A stretch of DNA of 64,000 nt, from positions 62,001-126,000 of the forward strand of contig JPHH03000024.1 in assembly GCA_000750105.3 (NCBI GenBank). Reading direction: 5' to 3'. Source of the stretch: Tolypocladium sp. Sup5 PDA-1 (taxonomy: Eukaryota > Ascomycota > Sordariomycetes > Hypocreales > Ophiocordycipitaceae). Shown piece by piece: positions 22,116 to 32,660 of this stretch. Position numbers and translations under genes: made by a program. A model generated the notes under the pieces. The model did no database searches and was not told the DNA's origin. It saw nothing but the letters and a program-made list of their open reading frames with translations. The stretch's first letter is position 1. Each line of letters opens with the position of its first letter.

Positions 22116-23096
22116 AACACGTCTCTCGTCTTCATTATGATACTGAGTATTGAAGTCCTTTGTTGAACCAATTCCCACGCGCGCGGGCGCCGATAGGAAC
22201 CAAGGATCAAGTGGCAGGACCAGTCGGATCGCAGGGTGCAGATGTATCAAGACGGAACGAAGGCGAATGTGGAAGGTAAAATGGGTGAGTTGCGCGCACG
22301 TGGAACATTCCGCAATTGCACCGGAGCACAATGCACAGGAGTCAAACGAGTCGCGTTACGCGCATAGAGTGTGACGGCGTATTGTTATTGCCAGAAGTAT
22401 ACAAGGGTGAACGGTTCGTCAAGGCCATTTATATCCTCATAGTTGCGAAAATCGGGCAATGACGTAGCCATAAGCGTCATTAGGTGGTTTGCGCGCGGTG
22501 AATGGCAGACTTTCAGCTTGGCGGGCGCCAGGTAGACGAGTTTGGCGGATGATTGTCACTCATTGATTAACACCCCTTGCTGCATGCCTGCACCTAACAA
22601 TGCCATTCACCCCTGGTGCAGTCTTCTATGTCTCTCAGACTATGGGAATAAATAAATGAAATAACGTCTCGGGTAGGAAGACTGTGTTCTGCATGACCTT
22701 CTGCTTGATGGGAACGTTCATGACTAAGGGTGCATTGCTGTTCCAACTACCTATAATGCATCTGAGGCGCTCTTTGTATTTGGTGTGACCACACCTTGCA
22801 AATTATCGAGAATTCAAGGACGCCTAGTAAGGTTACGGCGCTGGGATCGCCAAACGTGACCGTTGCTTTTATAGAGCGAGAAGAGTCCACGTTGACCTTG
22901 GGCTGGCTGTCGAGATTACATAGATCATGAGTGTAGAAGGACAGCGTGACGCATTATGAGACATAAGAAGAATACTGCGCCAAGAAGAGGTGAGCTTAGG
23001 ACGAGTGCCTGACGACTTCTGTGGAAGTAGCTCACTATTTTGCATAATGACCTCCAGGTGAGGCTCTACCGAATAAATGCCGACTCTGGTGCCATT
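22116..23096. other. Intergenic, nothing recognised
   Basis: About 1 kb without a supported frame. An open stretch near 22195-22370 is compositionally code-like but has no start, domain or junction. Confidence 0.35.
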
Positions 23097-23348
23097 TCAA
23101 ATTGGAGCCTTATCAGTTACTCCGTCTCGATAGGTTTCTCCCGTCGATATCATCTCGTCAGGGATGGCGTCCAAGGGAGACATTGTTGCCGCCCAATCCA
23201 TGGTTACTGGGTCGTGCTGACCCAAGTCAAGATCCAACATAGGAACAAGTATCGGCGGCGGAGGTGGCAGAGGAGGTCTCGATGGCGGCTGTCTCAAACG
23301 CATTCGAGCCAACCTGCGTTGTCTCCTCTTGTCTTTTTGGCGAGGCAT
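23097..23348 (-). CDS. Small basic/proline-rich protein, 83 aa
   Basis: Short ATG-initiated frame. The first 20 residues are strongly basic (RQKDKRRQRRLARMRLRQ), then comes a Pro run and an acidic, hydrophobic tail. A TATA-like CTTATAGAAAA lies about 60 nt upstream on the same strand. Basic and acidic halves are seen in small DNA-binding proteins, but there is no leucine zipper or other named fold. Chance is a real alternative. Confidence 0.35.
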   Translation of the reverse strand: MPRQKDKRRQRRLARMRLRQPPSRPPLPPPPPILVPMLDLDLGQHDPVTMDWAATMSPLDAIPDEMISTGETYRDGVTDKAPI

Positions 23349-23750
23349 TTCGTAAAGTTAGTGAAGAAGTACGGAGATGGTCAAAGGGGGTACGCCTCGA
23401 TAGCCTTTTCTATAAGTACCATCCAAGTGGTGGTCGCCCAAGGTGATGAAAAAAGAGCCAATTACGACTTTAAGAAAGGCTTTACGTAACCCGGACCGTC
23501 GCTCCATCAAACTGCTCTGTTTTGAGGTATGAGGGGTTTACATATGATCCACTGCGGAAAGCAAAAGTCTCCTCCAGATCCGGTCTGAACGACATTTAAG
23601 CATGTGTAGCCCGTTCCCATGGTATTACCGACTTGATTGTGTACAGTACATATCTGTTATTATACAGGGGCTCTTAATTTTTTCATAGTGCCCTTTGTGC
23701 AGATTGCTTTAATATCGATCTAGGCGTTTCCGCTCTTCTCCGCCTTCAGT

Positions 23751-24590
23751 ATGGAAACCATCGAAGCTTCTGCCAGCTTTCATCATGAGACCGAAGTAAT
23801 CGGTCTTACAGACGAGCTCATTCTAGTGGAAACCATCGAAGCTTCTGCCAGCAATCATCATGAGACTGGAGTAATCGATGTTACAGACGAGCTTATTCTA
23901 GTGTCGACTATAGATATCATTGATCTCACTTCTGATGTGGGTGAACATACGGGAGTTACAGCAAAGAGACCACTATCATTCACCAACTGCGCTTACGATG
24001 TCGACACCGATGCAAATGCTGTCAATCCGGGCGATGCGAGACTCTCAGACTACCTGGAAGACATATGCTTCTATTGCGTTCGTTGTAATGATGTCATAAA
24101 AGAGACAGCTGTCTTGCGCATATGCGGCTGCGTAAGTCATGCTATCCTGGTTGAAGTGCACGCTGTTTGACACTCCATTGCTCCATCAGCTTTACTGCAA
24201 ACCGTGCAATGAGAATGCTGTCAATCGCTGGCGCAGATCCAATTTCGAATGTAACATACTAGATCATACTAGCCATGGCAATCGGAATGGAAGGAATGTC
24301 TTTGGACTGAGCTTTGAATGCTCAATATGCCATGAGAGCTTCGAAGAGGGGGAGATCGTGTGTCTGGAATGCGGTCAGTCAGAGTCGGAGCAACAGCGAG
24401 GACATAATTGCTAATAAACCCAGGACACGTATATCATGGACATTGTTTCCAGACATGGCTGAATACGAGTGCGAACTGCCCGTACTGCAGAGTGAAAAAT
24501 GAGGGCAAGGAATGGTGGCTCATTCGAAGTATTAGCAGCTCGTCACAAGGCAAAACAGCTCTACAGAACAAAAGACGGAGAACATCATGA
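23751..24590 (+). CDS. SIM-containing RING-H2 protein, candidate SUMO-targeted ubiquitin ligase, 243 aa
   Basis: Exons 23751-24131, 24190-24373 and 24424-24590 (732 nt) join through GTAAGT...CAG and GTCAGT...CAG introns. The N-terminus has two tandem 25-residue repeats (75-nt units at 23754 and 23829), each with a VIxLT/VIxVT-plus-acid motif (EVIGLTDE, GVIDVTDE), then IDIIDLTSD. All three match the SUMO-interaction consensus (hydrophobic core with flanking acidic residues). The middle has a Cys cluster (CFYCVRC, ICGC, YCKPC) like a second, partial RING. The C-terminus is a perfect RING-H2: CSIC, CLECGHVYHGHC, CPYC. N-terminal SIMs plus a C-terminal RING is the RNF4/Slx8-Rfp layout. The assignment is architectural, not by sequence identity. 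Confidence 0.8.
23754..23903 (+). repeat. 75-bp tandem duplication encoding SIM-like units
   Basis: Two in-frame copies (23754-23828, 23829-23903) differ at a few positions. The duplication doubles a SUMO-interaction-like motif in the RING protein. Confidence 0.85.
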
Positions 24591-24774
24591 GCACCATGTT
24601 TGATTTAAAAGTAACATCCACAGTATTCAGATAACGATATATTCTTGCTCTCGTTATCTACATTTTCCTAGCCATCTGACAAAGCTAGTATGACATAACT
24701 TACTACTGATCAGATTAAATATTAGGACATGAAGGCACGCAAGAAACAATTGAGGTACCCCGGAACCAGTGTAA

Positions 24775-27060
24775 TCTGTCATTTAGCTGTTGCACTCATG
24801 CGACCGACAGCCACGCTGCAGGCTCTGCGGCAAGGCTAGCCATTCCCACGACAGCTGCACATACCCGGGACAATGCGCCAACTGTCTCGGCACTCACCTG
24901 GGCCAGAATGCCCTGCCCGTCTGAAGGGCGTCCACGAACACGTCCGCCGCCTCACTAAGACCGAACGATCACTCCTCCGACAAGCCAGGATCTGCTTCTT
25001 CCGGCAACGCAACCTCGAGCCGCTAGAGCCTTAGAGATACCAGCCTCGGGTTCTAATACCGCTCCCACCTGTACTCCTACGAGCCCGGCTTCCTCGAGCT
25101 CCGGTGCCCCCAGCCCGACACCCTTCAAGCTCCACCGACCCCATCTCGTCCTCATGCATCGGGGTCGAAGGGATTCTTGAAGCTGAGGAAACCGACTCCA
25201 GCCAGCAGCCGCAACCATCCCACTCGCAACATCGACCCCGGCAGAGCTCGACACGCTTGCTTCCACTCTTATAAACGCTATTTAAACGGCCGCCCTCGCA
25301 GACCCCCTAGGTGGACGACTGTTCACTCGCCCCGGTCGAATATCGTGCCATCAGACGAATCCATCCGCTCGGATTCGACCTGGAAGTCCAGCTAGCACGA
25401 TGGGACTTCCGCCGCGTGGTTAAAGAGCCAAGAGGTTGTACTGGCGAAACCTATTCGACAATGTCCCCGATGACGCCGAAATCGTCAAGGTCACCCGCTG
25501 GCTCAAACGGCCTGGCACCTTCGGCCGCCTCCCCTTCAAATCGGAGAGATGATCTTCGAAACGCAGACCCAGAAAGCCAACGCTCTACACCACGCCACCC
25601 TTGAACGGCCACAGCGGAGGACGACGTTAACGACCCTGTTTCCCAATCAACCATCCGAGAATTCTCTGCTCCAACGAGGTCCCCCTCGAAGCAGCACAAG
25701 AGGCTGTCTTGTGGGCAACACTTCCAGAGGGTCAGATAACATCACTGTACATCTTCTCAAGCCGCCTGGCCAACTCTAAGCCATGAAATCCGTCGCCTCT
25801 ACGAAGGCTGTCTCGCCTTGCGCCATCGCCCCCGCGCCTTCAAGGAAACGGAGGTTGTTATGCTAAACCCGGCAAAAGGGGCTTCTCAAACCCTGGAGCC
25901 TGGCGACCTATCTCGGTCCTCTCGTGCCTCAGCAAGCATATGGAACGGCTAATCGCTCACCGCCTTGCCTGAGCTTCAATGCACTATGGCGTCCTACGCC
26001 CACAACAGGCCGGCGCCCTACTTAAGAGGCCCGCGATTGATCTGGTCGCCGCCCTCGTATACGATATAGAGGCAGCCTTAGCCTGTGGAAAGGGTTGCCA
26101 CGCTGGTGACGGTGGACATCCGAGATGTCTGTGACACGGTCATGTGAAACAGGATGATGCTCCGCCTACGGGAACAAGGATGGCTTCACACCTTGTGTGC
26201 TGGGTAGGATCTTTCACGCAAGACCGCACTGGTCGCGTCAGGTTCCAAGATATACTTACCCCTAGCTCAACACCAGGTTGCGGCTTAGCCCAGGGATCTC
26301 CACCCTCACCAATTCTCTTCTTTACACCGCACCTATTTACCGCCTAGGCAGCCCAAAAGGCCGCTTCGGCTATGCGGACGAGACGGTAATGCTTAGTACC
26401 GGCGCGTCGCTGGAGGAGACGGCCAGCCTAGACTCGGAGGATATACAAGAACTTATAGCTTGGGGAGCCTCAAATGGGATAACTTTCGCCCCGGAGAAAA
26501 CGGAGGTCATACACTTCTTTCGCTGACGAGACGCCATATCCCCACTGGTCTGTCACGAAAATATCGAGAAACTACCAAGCGACTCTATGCGCTGGCTAAG
26601 CATATGGATCAACGGAAGCTCTCATCCAAGACTAATGTCGAGAAATGGGCAGCCAAGGATCGAACAGTCGCCAACCACCTGAAGGCCCTCGCCAACACGA
26701 AACTTGGTCCCACTCCCTCGCGCAGTCTGACGTGCCGTTGGGGCCTGCGTGGAGCCCGCCCAATTCTACGGGGTCGAAGCCTACACATCACCCTTAGTAG
26801 CACACCTCACGAAGGAGGTCTCTTCGCAGATGTAACACATCGCGGCCGACTCGACGTAGTGCTGCGGCAGACCATTCGAGCCACCCTGCCTATCTGGAAA
26901 ACGACCCCGGTCGCGATCCACAGGCCGAGACCCCCTCGGGACTGCATGACGCAGCCCTCGCCAAGGGTCTTTCCTGGTCCCCACCCCCAAGACTGGCTGA
27001 CATTGCGACTACGCAACGCGAATGTGTATTCCGCTGACGGGTGAGAGGCCCAGAAGATTC
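24775..27060 (+). mobile_element. LINE retrotransposon copy C, endonuclease deleted
   Basis: Tad-like LINE of the same family as fragments A and B. It starts with the gag-like zinc knuckle of ORF1 (CRLCGKASHSHDSC, QCANCLGTHL). It then jumps at about 25150-25180 to the linker before the reverse transcriptase (TPASSRNHP, RAIRRIHPLGFDLEVQLARW), so the whole endonuclease is missing. Next come EMIFETQTQKANALHHATLE and SDNITVHLLKP, then ALRHRPRAFKETEVVML, the palm (AQGSPPSPILF), the catalytic motif as YADE in place of YADD (FGYADETVML), and GITFAPEKTEVIHFF. The degenerate 3' part runs to VFPGPHPQDW and LRNANVYSADG. Many stops and shifts make it inactive. It lies 190 bp downstream of the RING gene. 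Confidence 0.87.
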
Positions 27061-27443
27061 AGCGCCTTGAAGCCGATGCAATGCTAGATGGTGAATGTTG
27101 TGGGACAGAGCGCGCAACAGAAATGCTGTGGGTACTCGCGCGTGCCGGTAGGGGCCTCGGGCAGCACAACCGTCTGTGCTTACCCTGGAGGTAAGCAGCC
27201 GATATGCCGCGAAATCATTAACACAACCCGTAACTATGTATCCAGACTTCACTAGCCTAGCACGTCCTTTGCCCCGATAGAACTGGTTTGTCCCGGTCGA
27301 CGAACAGTGGTGTAATTTGACATGATATACGAGCAAGTACCGTTGGAATTGGGGGCTACTCAGTTTCACCATATAAAGAGTTATTTATCTAGAAAGCTTG
27401 TCGTAATGGAGAGCTACCTATACGAAAGAACATTACTATGGAT
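27061..27443. other. 3' flank of the LINE, nothing else recognised
   Basis: It may contain the last remnants of the LINE RNase H region. No poly(A) tail or target-site duplication was seen. Confidence 0.35.
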
Positions 27444-28259
27444 TTATTTCTCAAACCCTCCCGATTTTTCCGCTGCTCGAATCTCAACGCTTCTTGAACC
27501 ATAGGACATACAGATAGGAGTCAAGATGAAGAGATGAAGGGTGGCAAAACCGAAGAAGATTCCGGAGTCTTTTAGTGCAGAGCCTCGCTGTAACTTGCTT
27601 GAGTCTGGAAGCTGTTCAGCAGCCGCTAAGATAGCACCTGTCAGACAAAGAAAGATCATTGAAAATGTCCATCCTAAAATGCTGAAAAAAGAAACGATCC
27701 AGTGAGAAATAGACCTCACAAAGTTGTCGGGTGTCCAGTATACAAGGAGATAAGCAACAGAAGACAGTGAAAGGCAACCAAAACAGAGCCAAAACACCTT
27801 ATGGAGTATGTCAAAATCTAGGCAGCTTTGATTGCCGCCAAAATTGAGGCAGCCTTGCGTTGTACCAACGGAAACTTCGGCATGAACACTTTTGCTAAGG
27901 AGACTCTCTCCAGCTGCGACAACACTCTTTACTGAGTCAGGCACTGCAGTAGGCACGCGGGTGGCTTGTGCAATGACACTGGCACCAAGCTCGGTCGCCT
28001 TGGCTTCAATGGTCTGAAGCGGATCCGGGATTCCCCGCCGCAACAGTGCTTTATCAAACTGAAGACATCGTCAACAAATATTCAATCCTGTTAGCTGCAT
28101 AGGCATATCTTTTACCGAATACTTAAAGACACCTTGTTTCTCGTTTTGAGTGTTTGTCTTTATGCTCAATGCAACTCCAAGGACAACTATTGCCGGAATG
28201 GCATGCAGGACGACAAAAATCATATATCTCAGGAACTTAGCGTTAAGATGTTTCTTCAT
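27444..28259 (-). CDS. Four-TM membrane protein, 252 aa
   Basis: Exons 28116-28259 and 27444-28058 join through a GTAAAA...CAG intron with a GCTAAC branch site (57 nt, phase 0). Topology: a first TM near residues 13-31 (FVVLHAIPAIVVLGVALSI), a large extracellular-looking loop with two Cys (GCLNFGGNQSCLDF), then three more TMs (VFWLCFGCLSLSSVAYLLVY, SFFSILGWTFSMIFLCLTGA, FFGFATLHLFILTPICM) and a short charged tail. One TM, a loop with paired Cys, then three TMs is the layout of the SUR7/PalI and claudin-like families. Sequence similarity is too weak to claim membership. Confidence 0.7.
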
Positions 28260-28676
28260 AGTGACTTGGTTGTTTCAAGGTTGGATTGTTCTGCTCCACG
28301 ATGAATATTTATTGTCCCAAAAGACTATGGAGCACTGTACCACAACCTAAATATGTGACTGAATCAGCTTGTTTTAGTAGCGACAGAGCTTGTGATCTTG
28401 GAACTGGAATTTGCTTGGTTACAGATTCTTACGCAACGTGAATTTAGCCAGGCGGGTGCAGCAAAACAGCCCATATTGGCTGTGCTCGCTTGAAAAGCCT
28501 TCTTCTGGTCAATTAAACGCGGGTTGCTGTTTTTCGTACAGTAACATCAATTTCGCCATCCGGCCAACAAGCACCCTGGCGCTACGCCAATCTGGGCTAT
28601 GTTCGCACTGCTTACCCTTCAGAACGCTCATGACCGTGGCTAATAACGTAGAACACTTGTTCATCATTCCGTTGCA
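28260..28676. other. Divergent intergenic region
   Basis: Lies between the divergently transcribed membrane-protein and hydrolase genes. It presumably contains both promoters. No clear TATA box was picked out. Confidence 0.4.
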
Positions 28677-29789
28677 ATGGCCGCAAATACCTCCACGCAG
28701 CACGCCAACGCCGGGTTGGACTTGCCTGACATACCCGTCGTGAATGTAACCTCGGTTCCGATGCCGCCCATCCGGCGGTCTTCGCTCGATTTTCTCCTTC
28801 TTCTCCTGGCTCGAATCATAGAGGCACAACTGCTTCCAGGAAACGCAGGTAAAATACCTTACGAAGCTTTGAACGAGAAGGTATCGAAGAGGTGGAACGG
28901 TTACGTGCCGATGTCACGAGATGTGAGACATCTCCGAATCAAGTCTAACGTTGGAAGCCTCGTTGGATTGCACCTTTATCCGACACTTGATCAACCCAAG
29001 AATGTCGCAGAAGTTGCTATATTCTGCCATGGAAATATTCGGCCGACACGCTACATGAACGAGTTTCTTGAGACATTGTCCGGAAATCAGCGTGAGGAAG
29101 AGCAATGGCTGCCGGAGAATCGGAAACAAGTTGTTGTTGCTCGGGATTTTGTTGGATACGACCTCAGCTCACGGGTTCCCAACCATGACGGTTCCTTGGA
29201 ACGAGCTGCAATCGCGAACGACCTGGCCTGGCCGTCTTCAAATGGGTGTCCGAAACTTACCCAACGGCGGAGATCACGGTTGTAGGACGATCTATCGGTA
29301 CCAATGCTTGCCCGAACTTGCTACCTTTGCCTGGTGTCTCTAGAGCCGTGGCAATCGTACCATACGAGGATACTAAGAAACTGCTTCTTAGCATTGCGAG
29401 GTCGAAAATCCCGAAGTGGCTGGATGGGATTCCGGGTCTGGCATATATGCTGATTCTGATACTGAAGCGAGCCTACGAACTGGCCTTCCCGCAGGTTTGT
29501 GAGCTGGATGGTCTACCAGCAACGCGGGGAGTTTCCCCTTCCTCCACGATCGATGCTTTAGACGACCGGGTCCGTGGCAAGAGGGTCCTGATACTCCCGG
29601 CTGATGCCTCCAGGTGTTGCCGAAACTCTCGCAGCGAAACTAAGCCAGCGTGGCGTCGATGTTGAAATCATGGCTTTAGAGGGTGGCCACACAGCTCTAC
29701 CGGGCGATGAGCACCAGACTATTCTCGAATCCTTCCTTTCGGGCAGGACTGGCCAGGTTTCACCGGCCACCTCCCGAAAAAGGCAGTAA
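28677..29789 (+). pseudogene. Alpha/beta hydrolase, frameshifted
   Basis: Serine hydrolase of the alpha/beta fold, about 370 aa if intact. Frame 1 (28677-about 29225) has an ATG, an N-terminal helix and the first strands (VAEVAIFCHGNIRPTRYM, where HG is the usual oxyanion motif). At about 29220-29235, beside a CCTGGCCTGG duplication, the reading frame shifts to one carrying VFKWVSETYP and the nucleophile elbow VVGRSIGTNA (GxSxG, 29281-29300). Near 29600 it shifts again to a frame with MPPGVAETLAAKL and the His-bearing GGHTALPG. No GT-AG pair explains either shift. All catalytic landmarks survive, so inactivation looks recent, or the shifts are assembly errors. Confidence 0.75.
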
Positions 29790-30611
29790 TCGAGCTTCGG
29801 CGAATGTTATGTCACAATTTTCCGGTGGTCGGCGTAATGGCAATCTAAATGACAACCAAAAGTGCGAGCAAGGTACTATACTCGCTGGGTTTGCTTTCAA
29901 ATCCACTGGATAGGGTTCGGGTTGGGGGATGTTGGTTAACACTGGAAAGGATCAACAACTCCAGGCCGCCATTCCTAGTGTTGTTCGTATTGGAGTAATT
30001 TGCGATGTGGAATGTGGATTTCCTTGACCTATTGTGGCAAAATAGCGACTATGGCTCCTATCCACGATGAATTGTGGCTGGTGATCCTATTCACATGTGA
30101 ACCTCACAAGTCTTCCTATAAAATACGGCACAGTACGCCGGTCTGATGCTGTTTTCAACCAAGATACACGAGCTCAGTTGGAAGCCAAGCAAAGTGTTAC
30201 GTTACTCGGGTCGCGTAGAAGTACATGGACTTCGCACTGTACCAGCCACACACTAACTATGCATGGTCTGTGCATTTCCTTTTTGAATACAGCATGCGGA
30301 CACACCTTTCGGCTCCTAGAGTATGGTGTTGTAATGTACTATGTGATGTATGCAAAGCCATAGGAAGACAGCCATCAGCCACCTGTTCCACGAGACTGTG
30401 CGATTCACAGTCGCAATACGTACCACTACTATATACTAAAGAATAGCCCCTAATCTGTGGCACAATTGATCCAGTTCTAGAGCATCTCCTCATCGTCCTC
30501 TCGTATTTGGAGATCAGACTAGGATCGATGGTGGCCGTTTTCGACAGTTTTGCTGCCATATAAAGGGCTTCCTCGCTTGATGTCACGTTATTGCCGAAGT
30601 AGTTCCACAGC
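29790..30611. other. Intergenic; one antisense ORF not supported
   Basis: A minus-strand frame (30257-30613) overlaps the start of the next plus-strand frame head-on. No domain is visible in it. A GGCACAGTACG element lies near 30129. Confidence 0.35.
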
Positions 30612-31022
30612 ATGTCATCCAACGCTCAAGGTAAAACTCACACGGAGGTTAAAAGGACGGACGCCCGCAAGCGTTTCCATTCTGATAATGAGTTGCAAGG
30701 GCTGAACGAGCTCACAAAAGCTGTCGTGGAATGCAGATGCCCGGTGACTTCAGTGCAAACAGGAACGGTCAACGTGAAGCCAACGGGGTTGCATCCGACT
30801 CTAGGCACTGCCCACCCCACGATCGTACCGTCTCATGGCACCGCAGGATTACCGAGTAGTTCTGCGCTACTGTACGGAGAGAACTCTTCGCGACCTTACC
30901 AGATACCTACCGCACCTGCACCAGTAGCCACGTACAGTAGCGCTTCGTCTACAATTGGCCTGGTGGCTTGGTATCTCCCGCTATGGTCTGTCGTTTGGGT
31001 TTTGCTTAGGATGATCGTTTGA
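30612..31022 (+). CDS. Hypothetical protein with C-terminal membrane span, 136 aa
   Basis: Single ATG-initiated frame. It has a charged N-terminus (KRTDARKRFHSDNE), a Pro/Ser/Thr-rich middle and a hydrophobic C-terminal segment (LVAWYLPLWSVVWVLLRMIV) that looks like a tail anchor. Not recognised. A minus-strand ATG frame overlaps its start, so only one of the two can be expected to be real. Confidence 0.35.
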   Translation: MSSNAQGKTHTEVKRTDARKRFHSDNELQGLNELTKAVVECRCPVTSVQTGTVNVKPTGLHPTLGTAHPTIVPSHGTAGLPSSSALLYGENSSRPYQIPTAPAPVATYSSASSTIGLVAWYLPLWSVVWVLLRMIV

Positions 31023-32601
31023 GTATCGTGGAGGCCTCCGCTCCCCCTCAAACTCGTGAGCAGCACAAAGAACTACAATAGCTCCCCTACCTACTTCAAC
31101 AAGAGCTACAAATGCAAAGTCTTTGGGAAGATTCTTTGACTACTACACTTGTATATAGTTTTACTGTACAGCATGATTCATTGTACTCCTTAGTTTCGCT
31201 TACAGTTCTGCTCCAAGTTCTGGGACAACCGAGTTGGGCAAGCTAAACCGCGAATAAGAGTCAAACAGCTGTTTAGAGATAGTTTAGACGTGCCATTTGA
31301 AATCTGGCCCATTGTTTTGATTCCCGCTGAGACTCTTGCCACATCCCGACCACCATTTCCTGGTGACAACGGCAGCGGATGCCTAGGATTGAGAGATCAA
31401 GTCTTGATTGCACCTTAGGCAGAACGTAGACAACAAAGCTTCGTGCCTAGACAGCTAGCATGGTTGCAGCCGTGAGCCAATGCATCACCAGATCGAGTGT
31501 CCGTGAACCTCGGAGGCGCTATGCTAGCGAGGCTGTAACTAAGCTGTGGCAATCTCTTTGGGAGGTAATTTCTATGAGTTCTTCAGCGCGTAGGTTAAAG
31601 TACCGTGGAGCATTTGGGCATGAGCCCCGCTTCGCACGTCGTGGTCGCAAATAAATGGCTGCTCTGCCAAGCAATCAATTGAATTGTTCAGCTGGGGGCG
31701 TGAGTGAACATGCACCCCATTGCCGAATCCGGTATACTTGATCAAGGTGATTGGCCAGCGGCGTTCCGGAATTTGCCACACCACTGCCAAATTCGGCTAT
31801 TTGGGAACAAGGGTTAGAAAACGTGGGGCGTGCCAGATCAAATCACGCCACTAACGGCCGCTATCCGACGCCGCCTCCTGGGATACACCACCGCTTCACA
31901 GGGCACATCAATCATGCCAGCTCCTATCCATTAGCGATGGCACCAGGCAACCGCCCGTGCCTTTCGGCTGGATCCTCACGGTCATATCGGCGCCAGCACT
32001 CGAGTGGTGCCAGGCGTATGTACTGTACAATGGCATCCGTCTTGGGGTGTTGCTGTTGTGAAGCAGATCAATCTCACACCAATGCGAGGACTCTGTCCGC
32101 AGATGGCAAAGCCAGCAGCCAGAGAAAAATTTCGAGCAGGCACTACTCCAGTACGTTACGAGAAGCAACGTGGGGAGCATTCGTCGTGTGCGGTATTTTT
32201 GTGTATCATGTTTCATCGAGACTTGCTCAGTTAGATGGATTCTTGAACGTTTGGATACACGCCCTGAGCAGCTGGATCGTACATTCGGCGAGAAACGTGC
32301 TTAACATACGGATTGCGCTATTGAAGTAGATAGATGAAACTTGAGTCTCCAGTTTGCAAACGTATCTTCTTCAGCGACTGCTGCATCATGACAGTCATTC
32401 GCGCGATGGGGACTAGCAGCACTCGACTGCACCAGGCGCTAGGGGTCCTTCCTTCAACGTTTCAGTCAGTCATTGACACGCGTAAAGCCGCACTCTCAGG
32501 CCTGCCACAGATACGTTAGGGCCAAATTTGCTGCGGTCTCCGCTTTCTAGGCGACATCTGCCTTTATCCAGTTACGGACTATATCGGCCGTCATGACTAT
32601 G
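31023..32601. other. Intergenic, nothing recognised
   Basis: Frames here open with TTG or GTG and lack domains. TACTGTACA elements occur at 31162 and 32021. Confidence 0.35.
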
Positions 32602-32607
32602 TATAAA
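32602..32607 (+). promoter_or_regulatory. TATA box of the LysM gene
   Basis: TATAAA lies 54 nt before the ATG at 32661. Confidence 0.6.
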
Positions 32608-32660
32608 GGCAGGATGAACCTCAAAGATTCTCCGGTCACCTAAGCTTTCTCCACTTTAAA

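Noticed and set aside
31751..32329. 192-aa plus-strand frame
   Set aside because: TTG start, no recognisable motif and no splice or promoter signals.
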